NCBI RefSeq assembly: GCF_001931485.1
Contig: NZ_MSDV01000074.1
Location: 62,001 to 126,000 of the forward strand
Direction of reading: 5' to 3'
Origin: Burkholderia sp. SRS-W-2-2016
GTDB lineage: Bacteria; Pseudomonadota; Gammaproteobacteria; Burkholderiales; Burkholderiaceae
DNA length: 64,000 bases
The notes under the pieces were generated by a model. The model was not told the origin of the DNA. It searched no databases and worked only from the letters and a program-made list of their open reading frames with translations. Each line of letters begins with the position of its first letter. Within the stretch, counting starts at the first letter, position 1. This document shows, one piece after another, positions 50,250 through 58,677 of this stretch. Made by a program: the position numbers and the translations under genes.

Positions 50250-50516
50250 ATGAAAGAGCGAGAAGGACAACAACGCCTGTTCGAACTCGATGAGAATGTG
50301 CGCGATCGGATGATCGTGTGGATCCGCCGTCGCATGGACGACTACGACATCACGCTGGAGGCGCTGGCGGAATCGATCGAGGCCGATGCGAACGCGGTGC
50401 GCGCGGTGCGCTATCGCGATGCGTTCGGCAATACGTGGGACGGTTACGGCGACAAGCCCGAATGGCTGCGGCGCGCGATATACGCGGGCCAGAGCATCGA
50501 CCATTTCCTGTGCTGA
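50250..50516 (+). CDS. Short H-NS-family DNA-binding protein
   Basis: 88-residue protein. The C-terminal half YRDAFGNTWDGYGDKPEWLR (about 56-75) matches the H-NS DNA-binding core Y-R-D-x-x-x-G-x-T-W-x-G-x-G-x-x-P-x-W, and the chain ends HFLC where Burkholderia H-NS proteins end in similar QFL residues. The Arg of the core TWxGRGR loop is replaced by TWDGYGD, so minor-groove contact may be altered. The N-terminal helix MIVWIRRRMDDYDITLEAL resembles the end of the H-NS oligomerisation region, but the usual long coiled coil is shortened. It may act alone or as a modifier of full-length H-NS. Confidence 0.7.
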   Translation: MKEREGQQRLFELDENVRDRMIVWIRRRMDDYDITLEALAESIEADANAVRAVRYRDAFGNTWDGYGDKPEWLRRAIYAGQSIDHFLC

Positions 50517-50589
50517 GCGAAACGGCCTGAAAAAACCGCCACAAAGCCGTCCAGAAGCCACCGGTCCCGCCGCGCGCCGCCCGCCGCGC

Positions 50590-50617
50590 AAAAAAAAAGC
50601 CCGCTCAACGCGGGCTT
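50590..50617 (-). terminator. Terminator downstream of pcaHG
   Basis: AAGCCCGC-TCAAC-GCGGGCTT (50597-50617) on the minus strand is followed by seven T residues, 130 bases after the pcaG stop. It also lies 80 bases after the H-NS-like stop and could act there weakly. Confidence 0.85.
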
Positions 50618-50746
50618 AACTTTACTACTCGGAGTTTCGCGATCCAGTCGCTTGACGGATCGTACGCAGTTTATGTGAAAGCTGGATGAAAGTGTGCAGT
50701 AATCGCTTCACAGTTTCGCTTTCAAGCCTGCTTCACTATTCCTGCC

Positions 50747-51334
50747 TTACAGATCGAAAAACACGGTTTCCTTATCGCCTTGCATGTGAATGTCGAAGCG
50801 ATAGACGTTGGACGTGCCCGGCTCGCGACGCGCGATCAGCGTATTGCGACGCTCGGCCGGCACCGCTGCCAACACCGCGTCCTTTTCGTTCGCCTGCGCT
50901 TCGTCTTCGAAATAGATGCGCGTGAACGTGTGCAGCAGCATGCCGCGCATCGTCAGGATCACGTTGACGTGCGGCGCTTCGTCCGGATTCGCACGGCCCG
51001 GCTTCACCGTTTCGACGACGAAGCGCTTGCGCGAATCCGTGCCGGTGCCGACGCGGGCAAAGCCGCGGAAGCCGGTCTTCTGGATCTCTTCACGCGATTC
51101 CGGATAGTGGCCGTTCGAGTCGACTTGCGACATTTCCAGCATCGCGTCGCCGATCACGTTGCCGTCGCCGTCGTGCACGTTGCCGATGATCGTGATGTGC
51201 TCGCCGGCCGCTTCGCGGTCAGCCAGCACGTGCGTGAACAGGCTCTTGTAGTCGAAATCGTATTGCTGCGGGACCAGACCGTACGCGAAGTACGGGCCAA
51301 CGGTTTGCGAAGGCGTTTGCTTGAGGGTCGTCAT
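50747..51334 (-). CDS. pcaG: Protocatechuate 3,4-dioxygenase alpha subunit
   Basis: 195-residue intradiol dioxygenase subunit that pairs with PcaH to cleave protocatechuate to 3-carboxy-cis,cis-muconate in the beta-ketoadipate pathway. It starts TLKQTPSQTVGPYFAYGL, a typical alpha-subunit N-terminus, and has GNVIGDAMLEMSQVDSNGHY and PHVNVILTMRGMLLHTFTRIYF. The iron ligands belong to the beta subunit; the alpha chain shapes the active site. It is three bases downstream of pcaH and is the last gene of the operon. Confidence 0.96.
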   Translation of the reverse strand: MTTLKQTPSQTVGPYFAYGLVPQQYDFDYKSLFTHVLADREAAGEHITIIGNVHDGDGNVIGDAMLEMSQVDSNGHYPESREEIQKTGFRGFARVGTGTDSRKRFVVETVKPGRANPDEAPHVNVILTMRGMLLHTFTRIYFEDEAQANEKDAVLAAVPAERRNTLIARREPGTSNVYRFDIHMQGDKETVFFDL

Positions 51335-51337
51335 GGC

Positions 51338-52042
51338 TTAGCGCTCCATCGGGGTTTCGTTCGGGCCGCGCAGCACGATGTCGAAATCGTAGCCGAGCGC
51401 ATAGGCTTCTTCCGTGATATCCAGCGAGAACTTCGAGATCATGCGCTCACGGGCATCTGCCGGCGTTCCCTGGTAAATCGGATCGAACGCGAGCAGCGGG
51501 TCGCCCGGGAAGTACATCTGCGTAACCAGACGCGAACCGAAGTGATCGCCGAACAGCGAGAAATGGATGTGCTGCGGACGCCATGCGTTCGGGTGGTTGC
51601 CCCACGGATACGCACCCGGCTTGATGGTCAGGAAGCGGTAACGGCCTTCGTTGTCGGTGATGCAGCGGCCGGCGCCGAGGAAGTTCGGGTCGAGCGGCGC
51701 GTCATGCTGGTCGGCCTTGTGCACGTAGCGGCCGGCCGCGTTGGCTTGCCAGATTTCCACGAGCGTGTTGCGGACCGGGCGGCCGCCTTCGTCGAGCACG
51801 CGGCCGGTGACGATGATGCGCTCGCCGAGCGGCTCGCCATTGCGCACCGCGTTGCGGGTCAGGTCGTTGTCGAGCGCGTCGAGGTCTTCGGTGCCGTAGA
51901 CCGGCACGCGCTGGTCGCGCAGACGTTCCTTCAGCGGAATCAGCGGACGCGTCGGGCCGCGTTTGACCGACGAACCGTACGGCGGGTAGATGTATTCGGG
52001 ATGCGACGCGAAATCGCGCGGGCTGAGCAGGGAATCTTCCAT
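51338..52042 (-). CDS. pcaH: Protocatechuate 3,4-dioxygenase beta subunit
   Basis: 234-residue catalytic subunit with the Fe(III) site. Ligands are recognisable as the Tyr of AAGRYVHK, the Tyr of KPGAYPW and the two His of RPQHIHFSLFG, the intradiol pattern Tyr-Tyr-His-His. The N-terminus LIPLKERLRDQRVPVYG-like region is typical. ATG at 52042 has GGAGACACC upstream; a longer frame to 52099 is not family-like. It is first in pcaHG and divergent from pcaQ, whose operator lies in the 110-bp gap. Confidence 0.96.
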   Translation of the reverse strand: MEDSLLSPRDFASHPEYIYPPYGSSVKRGPTRPLIPLKERLRDQRVPVYGTEDLDALDNDLTRNAVRNGEPLGERIIVTGRVLDEGGRPVRNTLVEIWQANAAGRYVHKADQHDAPLDPNFLGAGRCITDNEGRYRFLTIKPGAYPWGNHPNAWRPQHIHFSLFGDHFGSRLVTQMYFPGDPLLAFDPIYQGTPADARERMISKFSLDITEEAYALGYDFDIVLRGPNETPMER

Positions 52043-52139
52043 GAGGTGTCTCCGTTGGAGGAATCGTGGGGTGCAACGTGTGTCCGGCACTTTATACAAC
52101 GCCGGCAGTTATGCAAAATGACGTTTTCGCCCGTTTCGT

Positions 52140-52154
52140 ATAACCTCCCGTTAT
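52140..52154. promoter_or_regulatory. Probable PcaQ (LysR) binding box overlapping the pcaQ start
   Basis: ATAAC-CTCCC-GTTAT is a perfect interrupted palindrome with the LysR-type T-N11-A spacing. It matches the ATAAC-N5-GTTAT-type PcaQ site known from rhizobia. Its last two bases are the A and T of the pcaQ ATG. A degenerate second half, ATACAAC-N7-GTTAT, lies at 52094-52112. Confidence 0.65.
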
Positions 52155-53187
52155 GCAACGCAGTCTCGCGGATAGCCGCGTCAAGTTCCGTCATCTTCAG
52201 TGCTTTCTGGCCGTCGCGCAATTCGGCAGCGTCCAGCGGGCGGCCCACAGTCTGTCCATCACGCAGCCGGCGGTGTCCAAAACGGTCGCCGAGCTGGAGG
52301 CGATTCTGGGCGTCAGGCTGTTCGAGCGCGGCCGCCACGGCGCGGTGCCGACCCGCGAGGGGCAGCTATTTATGCCGCATGCGAGCGCCTGCGTGAGCGC
52401 ACTGCGCCAGGGCGTCGATCTGCTCGCGCAAGCCGAAGGCGCGGCGGCCGCGACGCTCGAAATCGGCGTGCTGCCGACCGTCGCGGCGGTGCTGGTGCCA
52501 CCGGTGCTGCGGCAGTTCGCCGAGCAATGGCCGCGCGTGATCGTGCGGCTCGCGACCGGCGCGAATCCGGAACTGCTGGAGCGTCTGAAGGCGGGGTCGA
52601 TCGAATTTGCGATCGGCCGTCTTGCCGATCCCGAGCGGATGGTCGGCCTCAGTTTCGAGCAACTGTTTACCGAGCCGTTGATCGCAGTCGTGCGTGCCGG
52701 GCATCCGCTCGCGCAGGGGGCGGGCTTGCCGGTGACGTCGCTAGATGCGTTTACGGTCGTCTTGCCGCCGTTCGGCACGCTGATCCGCCAGTCGGCCGAA
52801 AGTCTGCTGGCCGCGTGGGGCGTGGCGCCGCTGTCGGGGTTCGTCGAGGTGTTGTCGGTGTCGACGGGGCGTGCGTTGACGCTCGAAAACGGCGCGGTCT
52901 GGTTCGTGCCGCAAAGCGCGGTCGAATACGAGCTCGCGCACGGGATGCTGGTGCGCCTGCCGCTGCCGTTCGCGGGGACCGGCGAGCCGGTCGGCCTGAT
53001 CCGGCGCTCGGATACACAGCCGTCGGCGGTCGGGCGTGCGTTCATCGAGGCGGTGCGCGAAGTCGCGCGGGAGCGGATGGCGGCAGTCGCGGACCACAAA
53101 GCGGGGAAAAAACCGCGCAAAAGCGCCGGTAAAAATACCCGCGCGCCGGCTCGCAAAAGTGGCCGAAGCAACCCGCCGGAACACTGA
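52153..53187 (+). CDS. pcaQ: LysR-family regulator PcaQ
   Basis: 344-residue LysR regulator. The N-terminal helix-turn-helix reads VKFRHLQCFLAVAQFGSVQR followed by AAHSLSITQPAVSKTVAELE; the substrate-binding domain covers about 105-305. The C-terminal 35 residues are a Lys/Arg/Pro tail (GKKPRKSAGKNTRAPARKSG) not usual for LysR proteins. Start MQRSLADSRVKFRHLQ is close to known PcaQ N-termini. It is divergent from pcaHG, and a PcaQ-type box overlaps its start codon. The known co-inducer of PcaQ is beta-carboxy-cis,cis-muconate. Confidence 0.9.
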   Translation: MQRSLADSRVKFRHLQCFLAVAQFGSVQRAAHSLSITQPAVSKTVAELEAILGVRLFERGRHGAVPTREGQLFMPHASACVSALRQGVDLLAQAEGAAAATLEIGVLPTVAAVLVPPVLRQFAEQWPRVIVRLATGANPELLERLKAGSIEFAIGRLADPERMVGLSFEQLFTEPLIAVVRAGHPLAQGAGLPVTSLDAFTVVLPPFGTLIRQSAESLLAAWGVAPLSGFVEVLSVSTGRALTLENGAVWFVPQSAVEYELAHGMLVRLPLPFAGTGEPVGLIRRSDTQPSAVGRAFIEAVREVARERMAAVADHKAGKKPRKSAGKNTRAPARKSGRSNPPEH

Positions 53188-53439
53188 TGCGACGCGGCGC
53201 GGGCCGCGCGCGAGCGGGCACGACCGCTGCACGCATCAACGTTTGAACCATTCAGTACAAAATCGCGGTTGCGAATGCCCCGCGACCCGGTGTACAAACA
53301 CGGTGCGAAAGCCGCCGCGGCCCGCGCGTTGCGGCGGCGCACCACTCATCATGCAGCCCGCCGCGAATGGCCGGCACAGTTCGCGCCGAATCCCGGCAAC
53401 ACCGGCCATCCGCCAGAAAGACCGTACAAGGAGATTGTC

Positions 53440-54567
53440 ATGCCCAGCGACTTGCCCACTCCAGAGGCCGCGCAGCGCGCCGTGTTGGCGCCGGAGCACA
53501 ATCCGCTCGGCACGGCCGGCATCGAATTCGTCGAATTCGCCGCGCGCGACCCGCGCGGGCTCGGCGAGACCTTCACCCGGCTCGGCTTCAAGGCGATTGC
53601 GCGACATATCAGCAAGGACGTGACGCTATACCGCCAGGGCGAGATGAATTTCCTGATCAACGCGGAGCCCGATTCGTTCGCCGCGCGCTACGCGGAAGAG
53701 TACGGCGTCGGCATCTGCGCGATCGGGATTCGCGTGGCCGATGCGCAGCGCGCGTTCGAGCGCGCGGTGGAACTCGGCGCGTGGGAATTCGAGGGCGAGC
53801 GTCTCGGCGCCGGCGAGCTGCTGATCCCGGCGATCCAGGGGATCGGCGATTCGCATATCTATTTTGTCGACCGCTGGCGCGGCCGCGGCGGTCAGCGCGG
53901 TGGCCTGGGCGATATCTCGATCTTCGACATCGACTTCCGGCCGATCGAAATCGACACCGCCGAGGCCGACCTGAAACACGCGGGCAGCGGCCTGAGCGCG
54001 GTCGATCATCTGACGCAGACCGTCGGCGAAGGCCGCATGCAGGAATGGATCGACTTCTATCGCGACCTGCTCAACTTCCGCGAGATTCATGAACTGCACG
54101 CGAACTGGCACGTGTCGGCGGAATCGCGCGTGATGGTGTCGCCGTGCGGCGCGATCCGCGTGCCGCTGTACGAGGAAGGCACGCGCCGGACCACGCTGAT
54201 GCACGAGTACTTGCCCGATCATCCGGGCGAGGGCGTGCAGCATATCGCGCTCGCCACCGACGATATCTTCGCGTGCGTCGAGCAACTGCTCGCGAACGGC
54301 GTCGAATTTGTCGAGCCGCCGCCGCGCTACTACGATCAGCTCGACGCGCGTTTGCCGGGCCATGGGCTCGACGTCGAACGTCTGCGCCGCACGCATGTGC
54401 TGGTGGATGGCGAGATCGGCGCGGACGGCGTGCCGCTGCTGTTTTTCCAGACCTTCGTGCGGCGCCGCGCCGGCGAGATCTTCTTCGAGATCGTGCAGCG
54501 TCGCGGACACCACGGTTTCGGCGAAGGCAATCTTGCCGCGCTCGCGCAGGCGCGTACGGGCGGTTAA
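53440..54567 (+). CDS. hpd: 4-hydroxyphenylpyruvate dioxygenase
   Basis: 375-residue Fe(II) enzyme that converts 4-hydroxyphenylpyruvate to homogentisate in tyrosine breakdown. It has two VOC domains; Fe ligands are the His of AVDHLTQTV, the His of GVQHIALATDD and the Glu of EIFFEIVQRRG near the C-terminus. GFGEGNLAAL is the usual closing helix. ATG at 53440 follows AAGGAGATTGTC; the longer open frame upstream is not homologous. No homogentisate dioxygenase or fumarylacetoacetase genes are in this window, so the rest of the pathway is elsewhere. The next plus-strand gene is the DUF1338 enzyme. Confidence 0.95.
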   Translation: MPSDLPTPEAAQRAVLAPEHNPLGTAGIEFVEFAARDPRGLGETFTRLGFKAIARHISKDVTLYRQGEMNFLINAEPDSFAARYAEEYGVGICAIGIRVADAQRAFERAVELGAWEFEGERLGAGELLIPAIQGIGDSHIYFVDRWRGRGGQRGGLGDISIFDIDFRPIEIDTAEADLKHAGSGLSAVDHLTQTVGEGRMQEWIDFYRDLLNFREIHELHANWHVSAESRVMVSPCGAIRVPLYEEGTRRTTLMHEYLPDHPGEGVQHIALATDDIFACVEQLLANGVEFVEPPPRYYDQLDARLPGHGLDVERLRRTHVLVDGEIGADGVPLLFFQTFVRRRAGEIFFEIVQRRGHHGFGEGNLAALAQARTGG

Positions 54568-54591
54568 TGATTCGTGCGGGCGGGTGATCGA

Positions 54592-55524
54592 TCACCCGCC
54601 CGCTGGCCGCTCCGCAAGCTCCGGATAACTCGCCCCATACGCGGCGGCTTCCCGTAACAACCACTCGCGAAAACTCGCGAGCGGCTTGCCGTGACTCAGT
54701 TCGGTCGGATACACGAGGTAGTACGCGGCGTCGGCGACCGCGGGCGCCTCGAACGGCATCACGAGGCCGAACTGCTGCAACTGCTTGTCGACGAAAAAGC
54801 GCGGCACCAGCGCGATGCCCAGGCCTGCCGCGGCCGCGCTGATCAGCATCGTGTGCAGCTCGTAGCGCACCCCCTGCATCGCGCGGTTATCGTCGATGTC
54901 GAGACTGGCGAACCACGACGCCCAGCCGTCGGGCCGCGTGGTCGAATGCAGCAGCGGATAGTCGAGCAGGTCGGCGGCGTGCCGGACCGGCTGCTTCAGC
55001 AGACTCGCCGCGCACACCGGCACCACTTCCTCACTAAACAGAAAATCCGCTGACGTTCCCGGCCATGTCGGCTTGCCGTAATGAATCGCGGCTTCGAACG
55101 GCGTGTCGGCAAACGCGAAGGTCGCGGTGCGCACGCCCATGTTCACGCGCACGTCCGGGTATTGGCGGTTGAACGCGTCCATGCGCGGAATCAGCCATTG
55201 CGACGCGAAAGTCGGCAGCACCGCGAGCTCCAGATAACCGCCGCCGCTGCCGTGCGCGATGATCGACAGCGTGTCGCGGTCGAGCTGTTCGAGCGAGCGC
55301 CGCACCTGCGCGCTGTACACCTTGCCCGCCCGCGTCAGCACCACGCGTTGCTTGACGCGCGCGAACAGCCGCACGCCGAGATTGCTTTCGAGCGTATTGA
55401 TCTGCCGGGACACCGCGCTTTCGGTGAGAAACAGTTCGCGCGCCGCAAGCGTGAAGCTTTCATGCCGGGCGGCGGCTTCGAACGCGAGCAGCGCGCCCAT
55501 GTTGGGAATCCTGAACTTTCGCAC
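54592..55524 (-). CDS. LysR-family transcriptional regulator (GcvA-like)
   Basis: 310-residue LysR protein of the GcvA/AmpR group. Helix-turn-helix: GALLAFEAAARHESFTLAAR followed by ELFLTESAVSRQINTLE. The binding domain has LAVLPTFASQWLIPRM and LLHSTTRPDGWASWF, typical of the group. The start is GTG at 55524 (MRKFRIPNMGALL, aligning with GcvA-type N-termini); ATG at 55500 has a better ribosome site, AGGA, but would cut the first helix. It is divergent from the DUF1338 gene with 128 bp between, so that gene is the likely target. Confidence 0.85.
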   Translation of the reverse strand: MRKFRIPNMGALLAFEAAARHESFTLAARELFLTESAVSRQINTLESNLGVRLFARVKQRVVLTRAGKVYSAQVRRSLEQLDRDTLSIIAHGSGGGYLELAVLPTFASQWLIPRMDAFNRQYPDVRVNMGVRTATFAFADTPFEAAIHYGKPTWPGTSADFLFSEEVVPVCAASLLKQPVRHAADLLDYPLLHSTTRPDGWASWFASLDIDDNRAMQGVRYELHTMLISAAAAGLGIALVPRFFVDKQLQQFGLVMPFEAPAVADAAYYLVYPTELSHGKPLASFREWLLREAAAYGASYPELAERPAGG

Positions 55525-55652
55525 GTTAATTCCGAAAACTCATCAAGTGGCCAGTTTATCTCGCTTTACGGGGCCAGAGCCGATTCTCAATAATGGCGGT
55601 CGTTATCGAGCGCCGCTGCGGTCGCTCGCCGTAGAGCTTGGAGATCCAGAAG

Positions 55653-56690
55653 ATGCGAAACCTGAACAACGCAAATGTCGAGCAACTGCTGTCGACCCTA
55701 CTCGGCGCGGAGAAAACCGCGCGGCTCTTCGCGACTCTGAATCGTCCGGCGGTGCTCGCCGAGTGGGAAAACGGCAGCGTCACGCGCGCCGAACTCGCGC
55801 AGGCGCTGAACATGGCGCTGTTCGACGATCTGCTCGCGCGCTCGGAAAACGGCCGCCGCTATACCGACGAAACGGTTGCGGCCGGCGGCAGCGTGTACTT
55901 CGATCACGGCGCGCTGCGCACGGTGCGCTGGCCGCACAGCGGCGCACTGCCGCCCGGCGAGGCTGCGTTCGCGCGGATCCTGCGGCCGCTCGGTTTCAGC
56001 GTCGCCGGCCGCTATCCGCTCGACCGGCTCGGCATGACCGGCCGCGCATGGGCGCATGACGACGCGCCGGACGAAATCGCGCAGTTTTTCGTCAGCGAGC
56101 TGCACCCCGAGCGCTTTTCCGTGGCGTTCCAGCAGGCGGTGACGAACGTGATCGGCGCGTCGCGCGATCCGTTGACGCCACGCGCGAGCGGCTTGCTGTG
56201 GGAACTCGAGCGCGACGGCGTGCTGCCGCTTGGCGCCGCGCAAGAACTATTGCCGGTGCTCGTCGGCGCGTTCGCGCGTCAGCACGAGATGCCCAGCGAA
56301 GCCGATTACGACGCGTTGTTGAAGGAGTCGGCGGAAATGGCGTGGATCGCGACCGAGGGCAACGCGTTCAATCACGCGACCGATCGCGTCGCCGACGTGT
56401 TCCAACTGTCGGACGACGAAAAAGCCAAGGGCCGGCCGATGAAGCCCGACGTCGAGCACTCCCGTTCGGGCCGGGTGTTCCAGACCGCGTATCGCGCGGA
56501 TATCGTGCGGCGCGAGTTTCGCGCGTTTGACGGCAGCATTGTCACGCGCGACGTGCCGGGCTCGTTCTACGAATTCATCACGCGCAAGCGAGGTTTCGAT
56601 CAGGACACGCGTCGCTGGGAAACCGACCTGCGTTTCGACGCGGGCAACGCGCAGGGGATCTTCCGGATGACCGCCGGCGCGGCAGCCTGA
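55653..56690 (+). CDS. DUF1338 protein, 2-oxoadipate dioxygenase/decarboxylase-like
   Basis: 345-residue VOC-superfamily enzyme. Conserved DUF1338 segments are VYFDHGALRTV (His85), WIATEGNAFNHATDRVADV (His241) and PGSFYEFITRK (Glu307), fitting the two-His-one-Glu metal site of HglS, the 2-oxoadipate dioxygenase that makes D-2-hydroxyglutarate in lysine breakdown. HglS-type proteins are about 450 residues, so this is a shorter subfamily and the substrate may differ. ATG at 55653 has GGAG nine bases upstream. It is divergent from a LysR gene and lies close to hpd, another 2-oxoacid dioxygenase gene. Confidence 0.85.
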   Translation: MRNLNNANVEQLLSTLLGAEKTARLFATLNRPAVLAEWENGSVTRAELAQALNMALFDDLLARSENGRRYTDETVAAGGSVYFDHGALRTVRWPHSGALPPGEAAFARILRPLGFSVAGRYPLDRLGMTGRAWAHDDAPDEIAQFFVSELHPERFSVAFQQAVTNVIGASRDPLTPRASGLLWELERDGVLPLGAAQELLPVLVGAFARQHEMPSEADYDALLKESAEMAWIATEGNAFNHATDRVADVFQLSDDEKAKGRPMKPDVEHSRSGRVFQTAYRADIVRREFRAFDGSIVTRDVPGSFYEFITRKRGFDQDTRRWETDLRFDAGNAQGIFRMTAGAAA

Positions 56691-56742
56691 GCGCACGCAA
56701 CGGCGCGTGCGCCTGAGCGCGACGAATGCTTCGGAGTGCGCG

Positions 56743-57378
56743 CTATTTCTTCGCCGGCTCGACGACGGCCGCCGGCGTATGCGCGAGATCGGCATTGGTC
56801 GCCATCCACAATACCTCGGCGTCTTCGTCGCTGGTGGACACCGCTGCGTGACCGGTGCGGCTGTCGAAGTAGAGGCTGTCGCCCGCGTTCAGATGCGTCG
56901 GCGCGTACAGCTCCGAATACAGGCACACGCTGCCGCTGATCACGTACAGAAATTCTTCGCCTTCGTGGCGGCCCCAGTCGTCGAACGCGTCGAGCGTGTG
57001 CGCGGAGATGCGGATACGAAACGGCAGCATCGCCTTGTGCGCGAGATCGGTGGCGAGCAGTTCCATCTGATAGCCGCGATACGCGTGACGCTGACCCTCG
57101 TCCTTGCGGGTCAGCGCGCGCCGGCCGCTCGCGCTGACCTTCGGCGTCGAGCCGAACAGCTCGCCGATTTCGATCTTCAGGCCCAGCACGATTTTCTGCA
57201 GCACGTCGAAAGTGGGGGACATCAGGCCGTTTTCGACTTTCGACAGCGTCGAGCGCGACACGCCGCACAGGCGGCTCGCGGTTTCGAGCGTCAGGTCCTG
57301 CGCCTGACGCGCGGCGCGCACGCGTCGACCGAGGTCGGTGGTGGAGGGATCGGCGGGTTTGCTGAGGTGGCTGTCCAT
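56743..57378 (-). CDS. XRE-family regulator with cupin domain
   Basis: 211-residue cytoplasmic regulator. The helix-turn-helix is at about 19-75 (LGRRVRAARQAQDLTLETAS, then SRSTLSKVENGLMSPTFDVL), followed by a C-terminal cupin (about 105-195) with HEGEEFLYVISG and NAGDSLYFDSRTGHAA motifs. This architecture is typical of regulators of amine, polyamine or amino-acid breakdown such as PuuR. ATG at 57378 starts MDSHLSKPADPS; a longer open frame upstream lacks family sequence. It is convergent with the DUF1338 gene. Target and ligand unknown. Confidence 0.88.
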   Translation of the reverse strand: MDSHLSKPADPSTTDLGRRVRAARQAQDLTLETASRLCGVSRSTLSKVENGLMSPTFDVLQKIVLGLKIEIGELFGSTPKVSASGRRALTRKDEGQRHAYRGYQMELLATDLAHKAMLPFRIRISAHTLDAFDDWGRHEGEEFLYVISGSVCLYSELYAPTHLNAGDSLYFDSRTGHAAVSTSDEDAEVLWMATNADLAHTPAAVVEPAKK

Positions 57379-57634
57379 GGGCTTGCTGCGGTTCGGCTGC
57401 GCGCGGTATCGGGCGGATGATGTTTCCGATAATAACATTTGGCGCGGCGCGTTTATCCGGCGGGCATCGGCGGTGGGAGCGACGCTGCGCACCTGAGCGA
57501 TTTGAGCACATACGTTCGATGCTTTCGGGGGCGCGAGTGGGAAGCTGTGCGCTGGCAGCAGGGATATGCACAGCGTTCGCGTCCCTTTCGCATCGGAAAC
57601 CCGCAGGCTTTGAGCGGCCGCTTTTATGGCGGCT

Positions 57635-58456
57635 TCACGCGCCCCGCTTGAACAACTCGTTGAGCGTCGCACCCGGCGCCGCGCCGCTGAAAGCGAAGCG
57701 GCCATCGGCCAGCGCCTCGGCGGCCGAGATGAATCCGCCCCACGCCGCGCGCGCCAGAGCGCCGCCCACGCTGATACGCCGCACGCCGAGCGCGGCTACA
57801 TCCTGCAACGTCAGCTCCGACGTCGAGCCGATCAGCAGATTGACCGGCTTCGGCGCGACCGCTGCGACCACCGCCTCGATCTGCTCGCGCGTCTGGATGC
57901 CGGGCGCGTACAGACAGTCGGCGCCGGCCGCCGCATACGCTTGCAGACGCGCAATCGCATCGTCGAGATCCGGTTTGCCGGCGAAGAAGTTTTCCGCGCG
58001 GCCAATCAGCAACGTATCGCCGCCGCTCTGATCGATGGCCTTGCGCGCCGCGCTTACGCGTTGCGCCGCGACGTCGATCGGAAACAGCGGCGCGGCGGAA
58101 TCGCCGGTCGAGTCTTCGATCGACAGCCCCGCGACCCCGGTTCCGACCGCTAGCGTCACGCTTTCGGCCACTTCGTCCGAACTGCTACCGAAGCCGTTTT
58201 CGAAGTCCGCATTGACCGGCAGATCGGTGGCATCGACGATCGCGCGCAGATGCGCAAGGATCGCTTCGCGCGGCAGCGTGTTGTCCGCGTGACCAGTCGA
58301 CCACGCGAAACCGGAACTGGTGGTCGCGAGCGCCTGGAAGCCGAGCGTTTGCAGATAACGGGCGCTGCCCGCATCCCACGGATTGGGCAGCACGAAACAG
58401 CCGGACGTGTGCAGCGCGCGGAACGCGGCGCGTTTTTCGGCAACGGTGCGGGGCAT
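57635..58456 (-). CDS. Isocitrate lyase / PEP mutase family enzyme
   Basis: 273-residue TIM-barrel protein of the ICL/PEPM superfamily. The sequence LPNPWDAGSARYLQTLGFQA at the start, the metal site NADFENGFG (about 82-90) and SIEDSTGD match COG2513-type oxaloacetate decarboxylase / carboxyphosphonoenolpyruvate-mutase-like proteins. It lacks the KKCGH loop of isocitrate and methylisocitrate lyases, so a lyase on isocitrate is unlikely. It acts on a short oxoacid or phosphonate; the exact reaction cannot be told. It is monocistronic and 178 bp from the XRE-cupin gene at its end, with a DUF4148 gene upstream. Confidence 0.85.
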   Translation of the reverse strand: MPRTVAEKRAAFRALHTSGCFVLPNPWDAGSARYLQTLGFQALATTSSGFAWSTGHADNTLPREAILAHLRAIVDATDLPVNADFENGFGSSSDEVAESVTLAVGTGVAGLSIEDSTGDSAAPLFPIDVAAQRVSAARKAIDQSGGDTLLIGRAENFFAGKPDLDDAIARLQAYAAAGADCLYAPGIQTREQIEAVVAAVAPKPVNLLIGSTSELTLQDVAALGVRRISVGGALARAAWGGFISAAEALADGRFAFSGAAPGATLNELFKRGA

Positions 58457-58550
58457 TTGCGGTTCTCCGGTGGAGTTAGGTCAACTCGGGGGCAGGTAAA
58501 GCGGCGTTCGTCATCGGCAAGTCTATGCCGGTATCGGCCGTACAAACGAA

Positions 58551-58588
58551 AAAAACGAGCACATGCTTCGCAAAGCATGTGCTCGTTT
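58551..58588 (-). terminator. Strong terminator of the DUF4148 gene
   Basis: AAACGAGCACATGCTT (58553-58568) pairs with AAGCATGTGCTCGTTT (58573-58588), a 16-pair perfect stem with a four-base loop. On the minus strand it runs into further T residues, about 90 bases after the DUF4148 stop. Confidence 0.92.
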
Positions 58589-58677
58589 CTTGACGAATAA
58601 AACGGGCGCCGGCCCGACAGCGCGGCAGTCAGACCCGGCGCCGTTCGCCCTTATCCGTTATACGGTCGCGGCATGTA

